Of a DNA stretch of 49,796 nt, positions 18,957 through 28,442 are shown one piece after another. The position numbers were made by a program, and so were the translations under genes. The notes under the pieces are model-generated. The model ran no database searches. It was not told the origin of the DNA and saw nothing but the letters and a program-made list of their open reading frames with translations. Numbering within the stretch: the stretch's first letter is position 1; each line of letters starts with the position of its first letter. The stretch is from Gammaproteobacteria bacterium AqS3 (GTDB lineage: Bacteria; Pseudomonadota; Gammaproteobacteria; MEIF01; AqS3): the NCBI GenBank assembly GCA_001750645.1, contig MEIF01000010.1:1-49796 (forward strand), given 5' to 3'.

Positions 18957-19753
18957 ATCATTCCCGAGCCAGACATAGCGAGCCAGATTCATATTTCGTC
19001 AGTATGAGCGACATCATGATTGGAATGCTATTTATATTCATACTCATTATTGTGTTCTTTGTTTTTCAGATGGCTGTTCGCAGTGAGACTATCGAGGCGT
19101 ACAGTCAGCAGGCGATTAAGCAGAGAACTAAGATTTTGCAGGAAATCAAGCAGCGTTTGGATCAAGATGGCGTTCAGGTTCAGATTGATGAGGTGCATGG
19201 AATAATCAGACTTCCGGAGGGTGTTCTTTTTGCATCCGGAGAGCCAAATTTAACATCCAGCAAAGCCAAGAATGCGGCTCACAGCCTTGCCAAGGCATTT
19301 AAGGCAGTTCTTCCCTGCTATGTTTTTTCGGTTCAGAACACGCCTTTTCTCTCCGACCCGAGTTGTCAAGGCTCTCGCAAGGTTTATATCGAGGCCGTAT
19401 TGATAGAGGGGCATACGGATGACGACCCGATTAGAACGGGAGGACTAAAGGATGATCCCAAAATTGATACCAATGTCAAGTTGTCTGCGAGACGAGCCGC
19501 CAATACATATCATTTCTTAATGAATAGTGAACCGGCTTTGAAAGATTTCTTATCCCCACAGCTGGTTCAGAGTTCCAATATAAAATCGGGCTCTCTGTTC
19601 GCGGTCTCGGCTTATGGGCCGAGCAGGCCGCTATCTGATATTGACGACAGTCTAAATAGGCGCATTGATATTAGACTGATTATGTTTATGCCAAATACAT
19701 CTGAAGAGTTATCCAAACTTAGAAAGTTAATTGCCAAGAGCAGGAGAGATTAA
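18953..19753 (+). CDS. zorB: ZorB, MotB-like peptidoglycan-binding subunit
   Basis: A 266-residue MotB/OmpA-type protein. A short cytosolic N-terminus leads into one transmembrane helix (about residues 20-45) headed by MSDIM, whose D20 is the expected ion-carrying aspartate of the stator plug. The periplasmic part ends in an OmpA-like peptidoglycan-binding domain: VLIEGHTDDDPI, NVKLSARRAANTYHFL, VSAYGPSRP and NRRIDIRLI. Two cysteines (in VLPCYVF and DPSCQG) may form a disulfide. It overlaps zorA by 4 bp. With zorA it defines the Zorya motor module. Confidence 0.92.
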   Translation: MNHSRARHSEPDSYFVSMSDIMIGMLFIFILIIVFFVFQMAVRSETIEAYSQQAIKQRTKILQEIKQRLDQDGVQVQIDEVHGIIRLPEGVLFASGEPNLTSSKAKNAAHSLAKAFKAVLPCYVFSVQNTPFLSDPSCQGSRKVYIEAVLIEGHTDDDPIRTGGLKDDPKIDTNVKLSARRAANTYHFLMNSEPALKDFLSPQLVQSSNIKSGSLFAVSAYGPSRPLSDIDDSLNRRIDIRLIMFMPNTSEELSKLRKLIAKSRRD

Positions 19754-19861
19754 TTGACTTGCTTTGATAGGATTGCTGGAATGTATGAGGCTAAACCTGG
19801 TTTCGGGACAGGCTGCCGAAGCAATAAAATTTGATCTTAGTGAACAGGGATGGAGGGGAAA

Positions 19862-21439
19862 ATGAAAAAGTGCAATGAATGCGGCATGACTGCACTAATT
19901 GAAGATTGCTTTGAAGAAGAAGGTATTTGCAATAATTGCAGGTGCGTCACTGGCCGATATAAATTGAAAGAAACACTTAAAAAGCATGGGGCTTCTCTCC
20001 CGGCCTCGAGTCTGAACTTTGATATTAGAAAGCCTCGAACGACTATACGATGGGAAAAAATTCAAGACCGTTATCCAGATGCAGGGCGTCCCTCAGATCC
20101 AAAAGATTTGGATGAAAAGATAGAAAACATCATTGCCAAAATCGACAATGATCAGAAACTTAAGTTTTCTGATATCAGAATAATGGCATATCATCTTTCA
20201 ACGCATAAAGGCTTGAAGGAAAACTTGAAGATCCGGCGTATTTTTTTGACGGGTTTAAGCCGTTTGCCAGATAAAAGAAAACCGAGAATATTGGCTGCGT
20301 TAATGCGCTCCCATGTCGATCATTTTGATCCAAAATCAGAGGCAATAAAGGAAACGGCTCAATTTATATCTCGGAATCAGGATCATCTGCTGAAATCAAG
20401 GTGGGAAGAGTTTGTTCGGAAACTCCAATCCTTGACGCCATCTATGGATCTTTTTGATTGTCAATCCATCCATGGAAATATGGGCAAAGCTATTTTATCT
20501 TGTGCTTTTGATGAAATAAAATTCTTTTTCAAGGATGGATATTTGCCGGGGACAAATCTTTTGTCTCGTGCTTATGATGAGGCCGCCTTGGCAGCGGCAA
20601 GGAAAATAGGCGAGGGCGATTTTTCATCGGCAGAAAAACTGATTGAAGCAATTAACAAAGCGGCCGATCTGAGTAAACCAGCTGATCTGAGTGCGCGAGA
20701 AAATATTCGGTCTGCAGTATTAGAAAATATACGCTCGGCGGTATTAATTGGATTGCTGAATCCTTTTTATGAAAATTCAGGGCTTCCATCAGAGTTGCAA
20801 AAGAGCATCATGAATTTATTTGAAGAGGAGCGAGGAATTTTTGAAAATTTTAGAGGCGATGATGGAAAATGGCCTCATGTAAACTCTGCTTACGGCGGCA
20901 GTGATGTTCGAAGCCGTGCGCTCAGTGTCATCAAGCGGTGGCTTTCACAAATTGCTGTGGAGTTGTTTTTTGAAGTCATTGAAAAGCATGTTAAAGAAGA
21001 CCGGTTTGAACACCAGTTTGAAAAAAGAAAGAAATTGTGGAAGGATTATATTGCCAAGGGCCATATATATGATGTCTGGGTTGTTTTTGGCAGGAATCCA
21101 GGGCTTACTGCATCTGATATGAAAAAAGACTCTGATCAATATCAATCAGAGTGGGGCAGTTTGAAAAATTATGGAAGCGGCAATAATCAATCAATTTTAT
21201 TGATGAAGGTAAAGGGGCATACATTAGTTGAATGGAGTCACAACGGCGCGTTTGGGTTATGGAGGCCCGGAAATTCCCATGCCCAAAAGTTATACCAAGA
21301 AATTTATGACCCCAAAAAATTAAGATCGACGCGTCATTCTGATTGGAGGAAACCTCATATTGGCAACAATTGGGTTCCTGAAGTCAAAAATAAGATCGAC
21401 TCCATTATTAATGCAGATGGGGAAGGTGGTAATGATTGA
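19862..21439 (+). CDS. zorC: ZorC, EH-signature protein of type I Zorya
   Basis: A 525-residue protein. The C-terminal part carries the EH-signature-like region of Zor[24 protein letters not shown] and [18 protein letters not shown]. Its middle is helical. The N-terminus has CNECG and CNNCRC, a likely small zinc ribbon (CxxC, 15 residues, CxxC). ZorC is reported to work with ZorD in the cytosol after the membrane motor senses infection, probably contacting DNA. ATG 19862 was chosen because a strong GGAGGGG lies five bases upstream; ATG 19850 is possible. A 108-bp gap separates it from zorB, and it overlaps zorD by 8 bp. Confidence 0.8.
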   Translation: MKKCNECGMTALIEDCFEEEGICNNCRCVTGRYKLKETLKKHGASLPASSLNFDIRKPRTTIRWEKIQDRYPDAGRPSDPKDLDEKIENIIAKIDNDQKLKFSDIRIMAYHLSTHKGLKENLKIRRIFLTGLSRLPDKRKPRILAALMRSHVDHFDPKSEAIKETAQFISRNQDHLLKSRWEEFVRKLQSLTPSMDLFDCQSIHGNMGKAILSCAFDEIKFFFKDGYLPGTNLLSRAYDEAALAAARKIGEGDFSSAEKLIEAINKAADLSKPADLSARENIRSAVLENIRSAVLIGLLNPFYENSGLPSELQKSIMNLFEEERGIFENFRGDDGKWPHVNSAYGGSDVRSRALSVIKRWLSQIAVELFFEVIEKHVKEDRFEHQFEKRKKLWKDYIAKGHIYDVWVVFGRNPGLTASDMKKDSDQYQSEWGSLKNYGSGNNQSILLMKVKGHTLVEWSHNGAFGLWRPGNSHAQKLYQEIYDPKKLRSTRHSDWRKPHIGNNWVPEVKNKIDSIINADGEGGND

Positions 21440-24332
21440 ATTTAAATGGGAAAGAGAAAATGATCAGATTCGTCTATCCAGCTCAATTTCTTACCTTGAT
21501 TGGCTTGACCATGCAGATGCAAATCAAATTGATGTGTTGAGCTTGTTAGATGAACTTTTGTTGGATGAGGATAACGGCACAGTCATAAAGGATGGTGAAT
21601 ATGCCATATCTCTGAGCTATGACTGTGTCGCGATGCTGTCTGATGAAGATGCCAAGGCCATTAATTTGCCTGATACATGTCCCTATATCCTGGATATTAG
21701 AAGGCAGGGCATTTTGCCTTCGCCTGGTTTTGAAATATGGTGGACTTTTTCTCAGGATGATAGTGATCTATGGCTGACGCGCGAGGACATAAAAGGCTGC
21801 TTTATAGATTTGGGCGCTGGCGATTTTTATAGGCTTCCCTTTGCTCAATACAAAATTATTCAGCTGATTAATCAGTATCAAGATAAAGACCAATATAGCG
21901 ATGATCTTTGCTTGGAACTTGTCTCTGAAATTAAGGCGCTTTTGCCTGAAGTTGACGAGGGGCATCTGCAATGCGCTCCCCAGATTCAAAAGATGAGCCT
22001 CAAGCATGCCAGGGCTTTTGGCTTGAAGGTTGAAGTCACCGGTGATGAAATTGAAATGGCGCCAGTTTTATTTGATCGAGAAAAACTTAAAGAATCACAG
22101 GATGGAAAGGAAATAATGGAGGGAGAGGGTTTGCTAGAGGGGCAGAAGGCTTCTAGATTCAGCGAGCTCTTTGGGCGCCATGAAGAAACTCGCAGGACAT
22201 ATCTGCTGGGCAGTGGGGATTATGTGTACATCGACCCCTCCATTCGGAAGCTGCTAGATCTGGTCCGCACCAAATCTCGAGCCGGCCGCGAGGAGAAGAT
22301 AGAGTTTCTGCACTCCCCGCACAAGTACATCAAGGAGGCAACTGGAACGGAAGCATCTGAGCAGCTGTTTATTGAAACGTCTGAATTTTCAGATCGAGTC
22401 ACCGGCCTGGGAGAGTGGGAAGAAAATCAATTGCCTTGGCTTCCCGATGAGTCTCTGGAGTGGTCGGATGACAACTATTACTTTTACATCGAAAACAAGC
22501 TGGTCCGGATCCCCAAAGACGCACTCCCGGACATAGTGGAAAAAATCAGAGGGGCCGTCGAAAGAGGCGACAACAGCGTTGACATTTATGGCACCACGGT
22601 CACGGCAGACGGTGAAATTGCCGATGCCTTGGAAGAGTTGTTGAATGCAGAACCGGACGACCCGGCAGAACGTCCGCATCCAAGTGTGAAAATCGTGCCG
22701 TTGAAGCAGGAGAATTATGAAGAGCTGGTGTATCGAACGCGCTCAAAGGAGAACAGGGGAAGTCTGCCGTCTGCAAATCCTTCGTCAATCTTGAGGGAGC
22801 ACATCCGGTTGAAGGAGCATCAGCGGGAGGGGCTGGAATGGATGGTCGATGCCTATAACAAGAGGCATAACGGAATACTGCTGGCCGACGACATGGGGCT
22901 GGGCAAGACGCTGCAGACCTTGGCTTTTCTGGCTCTGCTGCGAGAGGCGGAGTCGGTCGATTCTGATTGTCCCGTTCTGATTGTGGCGCCGCTCAGCCTG
23001 CTGGAAAACTGGAAGGCTGAGCACGGCAAGTTTTTGAGGGATTCAGGTCTGGGCGGGCACGCAACGCTTCACGGTACTGAACTGCACCGTTTCAAAAAAC
23101 AGGGGGGCGCGAGAGGCAGGGAGACCGATACCGGAATGTCTATGCTGGACCTCGACGAACTCAAAAAATACGACTGGCTTTTGACCACTTATGGAACGCT
23201 GCGCGATTATCAGATCTCCTTTGCCCAGATTGAATTTTCATGCGTTGTCTTTGACGAAATCCAGAACGCCAAGAATCCGACCACGCTGATTTCCCATGCC
23301 GCCTGCATCCTGAACAGCCAGTTCTCGATCGGTCTGACCGGGACCCCCGTCGAGAACGGCATGAGCGAGCTGTGGAACATCCTGGATATTTTGTCGCCCG
23401 GATACATACAGATGGATCTCAATTCCTTTGTCAACACCCATACTGCCGAAAATCTTCACACGCTTCGCAAACTGGCTGATTTTTTGCTGGAACCCAATGG
23501 CGCGCTTCCTCCCATCATCCTGCGCCGCCTAAAGGAAGAAGTCTTGGGCGATGAACTGCCGGACATATCGGTCACTGAAATCGAATCCACCACTCGGGAT
23601 ATGCCGAAGCTTCAGGATGAGCATTACTCGCAGATTCAAAACAAAATCCTCAGCGGAGAAATCGATTTTCTGCCGGGACTGCAGGGTTTTCGCCGCGTTT
23701 CGCTGCATCCGGTCAACCCGACTTCCGGCGATGAGCTGGAATTTAATATCGATTACCAGGACATGAACGATGCGGAATATATCGGGCATTCGGCCAGGCT
23801 GGTTGTCGCCTTTAAAGCTCTGGATGACATTTTTGAGCGGCAGGAAAAGGCGCTGATTTTTATCTTGAACATCAGGTTTCAGGAGCGCATGGCGGCGCTG
23901 GTCAAGCGCCGCTACAAGATGAAACATAAGCCTTTGATCATCAATGGCCGGGTGTCTGGCAAAACCCGGCAGATGCGAGTCGACGACTTTCAAAAAAAGC
24001 CGGAGGGGTTCGATGCCTTCATCATCTCCCCGAGAGCGGGAGGGGTTGGCCTGAATCTGACCGCTGCCAATCACGTGATTCACTTGGAGCGCTGGTGGAA
24101 CCCGGCGGTCGAGGATCAATGCACTTCCAGGGCGCACCGCATCGGCCAGACAAAACCGGTGCGCGTCGTGATTCCCCGGGCGCGCCGTCTGGTGCGTCCG
24201 GATATTTCATTTGACCTGGTTTTGCATCAATTGCTGGATAGAAAAAGGAAGCTGGCCAGAGAGATTTTCTACCCTGGCAATGTTCAGGAAGATGAGTTTA
24301 GGGAACTCAGGGAGGCGCCTGTTAATGACTGA
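21432..24332 (+). CDS. zorD: ZorD, Snf2-type helicase/nuclease effector of Zorya
   Basis: A 967-residue protein. The N-terminal half (to about residue 480) has no motif I recognise. The C-terminal half is a Snf2/SWI2 ATPase: [21 protein letters not shown] (Walker A, about 483), [11 protein letters not shown] (motif II, about 609), [15 protein letters not shown], then [45 protein letters not shown]. ZorD is the effector that attacks invading DNA in type I Zorya. It starts at ATG 21432 inside zorC (8-bp overlap). Composition changes inside the gene: 23 of 60 bases are G or C at 21481-21540 but 36 of 60 at 23341-23400, so it looks mosaic. Confidence 0.88.
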   Translation: MIEFKWERENDQIRLSSSISYLDWLDHADANQIDVLSLLDELLLDEDNGTVIKDGEYAISLSYDCVAMLSDEDAKAINLPDTCPYILDIRRQGILPSPGFEIWWTFSQDDSDLWLTREDIKGCFIDLGAGDFYRLPFAQYKIIQLINQYQDKDQYSDDLCLELVSEIKALLPEVDEGHLQCAPQIQKMSLKHARAFGLKVEVTGDEIEMAPVLFDREKLKESQDGKEIMEGEGLLEGQKASRFSELFGRHEETRRTYLLGSGDYVYIDPSIRKLLDLVRTKSRAGREEKIEFLHSPHKYIKEATGTEASEQLFIETSEFSDRVTGLGEWEENQLPWLPDESLEWSDDNYYFYIENKLVRIPKDALPDIVEKIRGAVERGDNSVDIYGTTVTADGEIADALEELLNAEPDDPAERPHPSVKIVPLKQENYEELVYRTRSKENRGSLPSANPSSILREHIRLKEHQREGLEWMVDAYNKRHNGILLADDMGLGKTLQTLAFLALLREAESVDSDCPVLIVAPLSLLENWKAEHGKFLRDSGLGGHATLHGTELHRFKKQGGARGRETDTGMSMLDLDELKKYDWLLTTYGTLRDYQISFAQIEFSCVVFDEIQNAKNPTTLISHAACILNSQFSIGLTGTPVENGMSELWNILDILSPGYIQMDLNSFVNTHTAENLHTLRKLADFLLEPNGALPPIILRRLKEEVLGDELPDISVTEIESTTRDMPKLQDEHYSQIQNKILSGEIDFLPGLQGFRRVSLHPVNPTSGDELEFNIDYQDMNDAEYIGHSARLVVAFKALDDIFERQEKALIFILNIRFQERMAALVKRRYKMKHKPLIINGRVSGKTRQMRVDDFQKKPEGFDAFIISPRAGGVGLNLTAANHVIHLERWWNPAVEDQCTSRAHRIGQTKPVRVVIPRARRLVRPDISFDLVLHQLLDRKRKLAREIFYPGNVQEDEFRELREAPVND

Positions 24333-24777
24333 CTGCACCATCGAGGACATCGATGCCATGGAGCCTGTTCCGGAGTTTGAGGATTTTGTTCGGAATCAAA
24401 TTCGGAGTGAAGCCAGACATCGCATCAGACGCACTCCAAAATCAGGCGATCGCGGGGCCGATCTTATTTTTTATTCCGATGCACTTGGCAAGGCGGGCAT
24501 CGTGCAGTGCAAGCATGTTTCGACTCCAGTCAATGCTCTGGATACCAGGGCCATAAAGCAATTGCTGCGGGCAAAAGAGAGCTACCGCTCATTTTTATCC
24601 AAGTATGATTCCGAGCCTGTTGCTCTGGTGGTCGCCACCAATGCAGAGAAAGTTTCCGGGAATTTTGATTCTTTATGCCGTGAGCATGGCATATATCCCA
24701 TTCTTCGGGACAGGATTTTGGATATCGGGAAGCACCTCGCCGAGGAACTGGGCTATGGAGATTCTCAGCCAAAATAG
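24325..24777 (+). CDS. Mrr_cat-type PD-(D/E)XK nuclease, fifth gene of Zorya operon
   Basis: A 150-residue protein whose ATG lies within the zorD stop region (8-bp overlap, as between zorC and zorD), so it is translated with the Zorya genes. It carries a short restriction-endonuclease fold signature: [10 protein letters not shown] with D46, then GIVQCKHV with Q61 and K63, the D...QxK pattern of Mrr_cat-like PD-(D/E)XK enzymes. A following [15 protein letters not shown] is the usual helix/strand end of such nucleases. It lacks any DNA-binding domain. Type I Zorya is normally described with four genes, so this may be an accessory effector or an independent nuclease captured by the operon. Confidence 0.72.
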   Translation: MTDCTIEDIDAMEPVPEFEDFVRNQIRSEARHRIRRTPKSGDRGADLIFYSDALGKAGIVQCKHVSTPVNALDTRAIKQLLRAKESYRSFLSKYDSEPVALVVATNAEKVSGNFDSLCREHGIYPILRDRILDIGKHLAEELGYGDSQPK

Positions 24778-24789
24778 CAGGCGATTCTG

Positions 24790-26130
24790 CTATTCGATCA
24801 AATCAAAGTAGTCCTCGTTGATTTTTTTGATTTCCAAGGTTTTTTCAACTTGGCAGCCGATGTTGTATTGGATCATCAGCTCTGCCAGCCTGTGTCCATC
24901 GATCAGGATGATGTTCAGGTCCTCGGCTGTGTCTACGGCATCGGGGGTGAATGAAGAGGTGGTCACGAATATGCCCTTGGCAACCTGCTTTTGCCTTAAA
25001 GTCCCGCTGAAGCCCCGAATTTTTTCACCTGAGATTTTATCTTCCTGAGCATACCTTTTTGCCTGAAGGTAGATTTTATCGACGCCCAAGGCATCTTGAT
25101 TGATCAGGCCTTCCACCCCGCCGTCGCCCGACCTGCCGAGAACTTCGCCCAAGCCCTCCCTGCCGCCATAGCCCATGGACAGCATGAGATCCACGATCAG
25201 CCCTTCAAAAAATTTCGGTTCTTCATTGCGGATTTGGGCCAGCAGGTCCTCTGCCAGAGATTCATTTATGGTTGCAAAATTTTGATAGATGGTTTCTTCG
25301 GGGGTGCTGACCTGTTCTTCGGCTGCCTCTGAATCTGTGTCCTGGCTCCCCGTCTTCTCGGATCGACGCTCTTGGAATTCCTGAAAAGTCTTAAACTGCT
25401 CAAGATATTTAATATCAATTTCATCCTGCACCTCGAGAATTTCTCTCCCCTTTTCGGTAATTTCCGAGTGGCTTCGCCTGGTGGCCCTTAGCAGCCCTGC
25501 ATTGGTCAAATAAGTTTTTGCCCAGCTCACGCGGTTCAGGAGCCTGGTCTGACGTTTGCTGGGGACAAGCTCCTGCATTTGCCCTTCGGTCAGATTAAAG
25601 TGTTCCCCCATTTTTTGGCAGACCTCTTGCAAGGATCTTTCACCGCTAAGATAGGCTTTGAGCACCGGACGAAAAAACTCCTTAAAAGACGGGATCGAGC
25701 TTTCAAAGCCATCGTCTTCCCCAAGCTCTTCATTTTCATCAGCCGCCTCTGCTTCGGTGCCTGGACTGCGCAGCTTTTCAGATGAGCGAGCTTTAAATTC
25801 TCGAAAGGATTCGAATCGCTCGAAATACTTGGCATCCAATTCATCCCCTGATTCTAGAACGGATATGCCCTGCTCAGTAATGTCTGAATAGCCCCGCCTC
25901 GTTGACTTTAGCAATCCTGCCTGTGTTAGGTAGGTTCTGGCCCAGCTCGTTCGATCATAAAGCCTGGTTCTGTCCCGCCCGCTGGGAACTAATTCCTGCT
26001 TTTGCGCTTCGGTCAGCCCGAAATATTCCCCCATTTCTTCGGATACTGTTCGCAGGTGTTTTTCGCGAAATCTATGAGCCCCGAGTACAGGACGAAAGAA
26101 CTTTTGAAAGGAAGGGAAGGCCATATTCAA
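24790..26130 (-). CDS. Mrr-family restriction protein with doubled N-terminal domain
   Basis: A 446-residue Mrr-type protein. Two Mrr_N winged-helix-like domains lie in tandem (about residues 5-110 and 147-255; both contain FxxFFRPVL, RxSWAxTYLTxAGLL and TRR.xSxIT). The Mrr_cat nuclease domain follows (about 285-446): SGDGGVEGLINQD and IYLQAKRY. At the catalytic acid position this protein has E340 where the family and its neighbour have Asp; Q356 and K358 remain. Activity may be altered. It starts at TTG 26130, overlapping the stop of a copied caiB tail, or at ATG 26124. It is convergent with the Zorya nuclease (12 bp apart). Confidence 0.85.
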   Translation of the reverse strand: MNMAFPSFQKFFRPVLGAHRFREKHLRTVSEEMGEYFGLTEAQKQELVPSGRDRTRLYDRTSWARTYLTQAGLLKSTRRGYSDITEQGISVLESGDELDAKYFERFESFREFKARSSEKLRSPGTEAEAADENEELGEDDGFESSIPSFKEFFRPVLKAYLSGERSLQEVCQKMGEHFNLTEGQMQELVPSKRQTRLLNRVSWAKTYLTNAGLLRATRRSHSEITEKGREILEVQDEIDIKYLEQFKTFQEFQERRSEKTGSQDTDSEAAEEQVSTPEETIYQNFATINESLAEDLLAQIRNEEPKFFEGLIVDLMLSMGYGGREGLGEVLGRSGDGGVEGLINQDALGVDKIYLQAKRYAQEDKISGEKIRGFSGTLRQKQVAKGIFVTTSSFTPDAVDTAEDLNIILIDGHRLAELMIQYNIGCQVEKTLEIKKINEDYFDLIE

Positions 26131-26225
26131 ACAACTCCGTTTTCACACAGTCCGGCGATTTCTTCGCCGTGTGCGCATTCCAAAATCTGCACCCGGTTTG
26201 GCCCGGGCATTCTGGGGACGTGCAT
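26127..26225 (-). repeat. copy of caiB 3' tail, 32-codon open frame before mrr
   Basis: A frame of 32 codons (ATG 26225, TGA 26129-26127) that aligns with the C-terminus of the CoA-transferase: RMPGPN...ILE..HGEEIAGLCENGVV against RHPGPG...EEIL...SGEEIAGLIESGVV. Over the last 42 bases 33 are identical. Of the eight changed codons six are synonymous. Its TGA overlaps the TTG start of the downstream mrr gene exactly as the genuine caiB stop overlaps the other mrr start. Confidence 0.85.
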
Positions 26226-26241
26226 CTGCCGCAGTCCCTGT

Positions 26242-27168
26242 TTATATGCTCGAATCAAAATAATCCTCGTCGATTTTTTTGATTTCGTAGGTTTTGTCTT
26301 TTTGGCAGCCGACGCTGTATCTGATCATCAGCTCGGCGAGTTCCTGGCCATTGATGAGGATGATGTTCTGATTGACATTTTTGGCGGTTGCTCTGGCATC
26401 GGGGGTGAATGAGGAGGTGGTTACGAATATCCCCTTGGTGACTCCGTGCAGGTTTAAGGCACCGCTGAAATCTCTAATATCTGCACCGGAAACTTTGTTC
26501 TCAGGTGCATAACGCTTGGCTTGGCAGTAGATCTTGTCGACGCCCAGCACATCCTGATCAATCACCCCGTCCACGCCGCGGTCTCCAGGTTTTCCGATGG
26601 CGCCCCCCATTCCCTCGCGTCCGCCGTAGCCCATGGCTTTTAGCAGGTCGACGATCAAATTTTCGAAGAACTGGGGATCTTCGGCCTGAATGCGGGTCAG
26701 CAGTGCCTGCTCAAGCGTCTCATTGATTGCCTTGATGTTGCGCTCGATGATTTCTTCCGGGATGTCGTCGTCTTCTTGGGCAATTTCTAGGGATTCGTTT
26801 TGATCATCTGATTTTTTCCCTTCGGATTCTTTGAATTCTCGAAGCGGGTCAAATTGTTTTAAGAATTTACGGTCAACTTCAACATTTGATTGAAGAACCT
26901 CCTGCCCTCTGGAGGTTAAGTCTGAATAGCCCCGCCTGGTTGACTTGATGAGTCCGGTATTGCTCAGGTATGTCTTGGCCCAACCCACGCGATAACGAAG
27001 CTTGGTTATGCGCCTGCTGGACGACACGAGTGCCCGCTTTTCCTCTTCGGTCAGATTCAAAATCTGCGCCACTTCGTCGCAAATTTCCTGCACATGCTTT
27101 TCGCCACCCTGATGGGCTTTAAGCACCGGGCCAAGCAGCTTATTAAATGAAGGCACACCCACCCTCAA
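26242..27168 (-). CDS. mrr: Mrr-family restriction endonuclease
   Basis: A 308-residue Mrr protein of usual length. One N-terminal winged-helix Mrr_N domain (VPSFNKLLGPVLKAH...VGWAKTYLSNTGLIKSTRRGYSDLT) and a C-terminal Mrr_cat nuclease domain with PGDRGVDGVIDQD (D200) and IYCQAKRY (Q216, K218), the complete D...QxK set. Mrr enzymes cut DNA bearing methylated bases and respond to foreign methylation. The start is TTG 27168, which overlaps the caiB stop as TTGA; GTG 27162 is possible. It is the paralogue of the preceding 446-residue protein. Because of the overlap it is probably expressed by read-through from caiB. Confidence 0.9.
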   Translation of the reverse strand: MRVGVPSFNKLLGPVLKAHQGGEKHVQEICDEVAQILNLTEEEKRALVSSSRRITKLRYRVGWAKTYLSNTGLIKSTRRGYSDLTSRGQEVLQSNVEVDRKFLKQFDPLREFKESEGKKSDDQNESLEIAQEDDDIPEEIIERNIKAINETLEQALLTRIQAEDPQFFENLIVDLLKAMGYGGREGMGGAIGKPGDRGVDGVIDQDVLGVDKIYCQAKRYAPENKVSGADIRDFSGALNLHGVTKGIFVTTSSFTPDARATAKNVNQNIILINGQELAELMIRYSVGCQKDKTYEIKKIDEDYFDSSI

Positions 27169-28352
27169 ACAACCCCGCTCTCAATCAACCCGGCGATCTC
27201 CTCGCCGGAATAGCCCAATTCCGCCAGGATTTCCTCGGTGTGCTGTCCGACGCCGGGTCCGGGGTGGCGCACGCCGCCCTCAAGGCCGGAGATCTGCACG
27301 GGGGTGTTGGCCAGCAGCGCGCCCTTCTCGCCGCCGGGCAGGTCGACGCTCTGGAAATACTCCCTCGAGCGGATGTGCTCGTGCTGCAAAATCTGCGCGG
27401 GGCTCAATACGGGCGCCCCGGGGACGCGCGCCTGCTGCAGCGCCTCCAGTATTTCGCTGACGCTGCGCCCGCCGCACCACTCGGCCATGGCGTTGCACAG
27501 CTCGGTGCGGGACGCGCCGCGCTTTTCGTCGGTGTCAAAGCGCGGGTCTTCGGCCCACTCGGGTCGGCCGACCAGCTCGCACCAGGCCTTGAACTGCCCC
27601 GGCCCGAGCACGTTGATCAGCACCCAGCCGTCGCGCCCGGCGAAGCAGTCGCTCGGTGCGGAGGTCTGCCCCTGGTTGCCGGTGCCGACGCGGTTGACGC
27701 CGGTGAGCTGCTGCTCCAGAACGTTGCCGGCTCCCAGGGTCAGCGCGGTGGCCAGCAGCTCGGTGCGGATGTGGGCGCCGGCGCCGGTGCGGTCGCGCCG
27801 CCACAGCGCCAGCACGGTTGAGAAGGCGGCCAGGCTGGCGGTGCAGTAGTCGACGTAGGGCACGAACGCCTTCATCGGCTCATCGGCGCTCCCGCTGAGG
27901 TGCATGTTGCCGGACATCGCCTGGGCGAGCCCGTCAAAGCCGATGCGCCCGCCGTAGGCGCCGCTGTTGCCGAAGACGGAATTCGACACCAGGATGATGT
28001 CCTCGCGGATGCCGCACAGGCTGGCGTAGTCGAGGCCGAGCTTCTCCAGCACCTCGTCGGGCAGGTTGGCGATGACGACGTCGCTGCTCTCGACGAGCCG
28101 CCGCAGCACTGCCGGTGCGCCCTCCCGGCGCGGGCTCAGGGTCATGCCGCGCTTGTTGCGCGAGAGCTGCAGAAACATGCCGCCGTCGCCCGAGGCGCTC
28201 GCCGGGGCGATGGCGCGGTCCTCTCCGCCGCCGGGGCGCTCGACGCGAATGACGTCGGCGCCAAAGTCGGCCAGCAGGGTGGCGCAGAACGGCCCGGCGA
28301 TGTAGCGGCCAAAGTCCAGCACGCGGATTTCGTCGAGCGGGGATTCAGACAT
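27165..28352 (-). CDS. CaiB/BaiF family class III CoA-transferase
   Basis: A 395-residue class III CoA-transferase. The start MSESPLDEIRVLDFGRYIAGPFCATLLADFGADVIRVE is the family hallmark. The conserved catalytic Asp is D168 in FVPYVDYCTAS, close to the position known from formyl-CoA transferase. The acyl substrates cannot be told from sequence. ATG 28352 was chosen; the longer frame runs into the divergent paaI-like gene. The minus-strand TATAAT (28389-28384) upstream is a plausible -10. Its 3' end, including the stop, recurs at 26127-26225, upstream of the second mrr gene. Confidence 0.92.
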   Translation of the reverse strand: MSESPLDEIRVLDFGRYIAGPFCATLLADFGADVIRVERPGGGEDRAIAPASASGDGGMFLQLSRNKRGMTLSPRREGAPAVLRRLVESSDVVIANLPDEVLEKLGLDYASLCGIREDIILVSNSVFGNSGAYGGRIGFDGLAQAMSGNMHLSGSADEPMKAFVPYVDYCTASLAAFSTVLALWRRDRTGAGAHIRTELLATALTLGAGNVLEQQLTGVNRVGTGNQGQTSAPSDCFAGRDGWVLINVLGPGQFKAWCELVGRPEWAEDPRFDTDEKRGASRTELCNAMAEWCGGRSVSEILEALQQARVPGAPVLSPAQILQHEHIRSREYFQSVDLPGGEKGALLANTPVQISGLEGGVRHPGPGVGQHTEEILAELGYSGEEIAGLIESGVV

Positions 28353-28383
28353 GACGCGATCCGCAGGCCGTCGAGCGGGCGGG

Positions 28384-28389
28384 ATTATA
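28384..28389 (-). promoter_or_regulatory. possible -10 box for the CoA-transferase gene
   Basis: TATAAT on the minus strand, 16 bases after a TTGTAG, and about 32 bp before the ATG at 28352. A TACAAT (28407-28412) faces the other way towards the thioesterase gene, so the 90-bp gap may be a divergent promoter region. Confidence 0.4.
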
Positions 28390-28442
28390 GGCGCCGCCGG
28401 CTGCCCTACAATTCGCCGCCCCGTCAGCCAGCCAGCGAGGCC

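Noticed and set aside
13899-27164. A prophage or integrative element between recN and caiB
   Set aside because: No integrase, structural phage gene, transposase or tRNA end is visible; the flanking repeats are gene tails rather than classical att sites.
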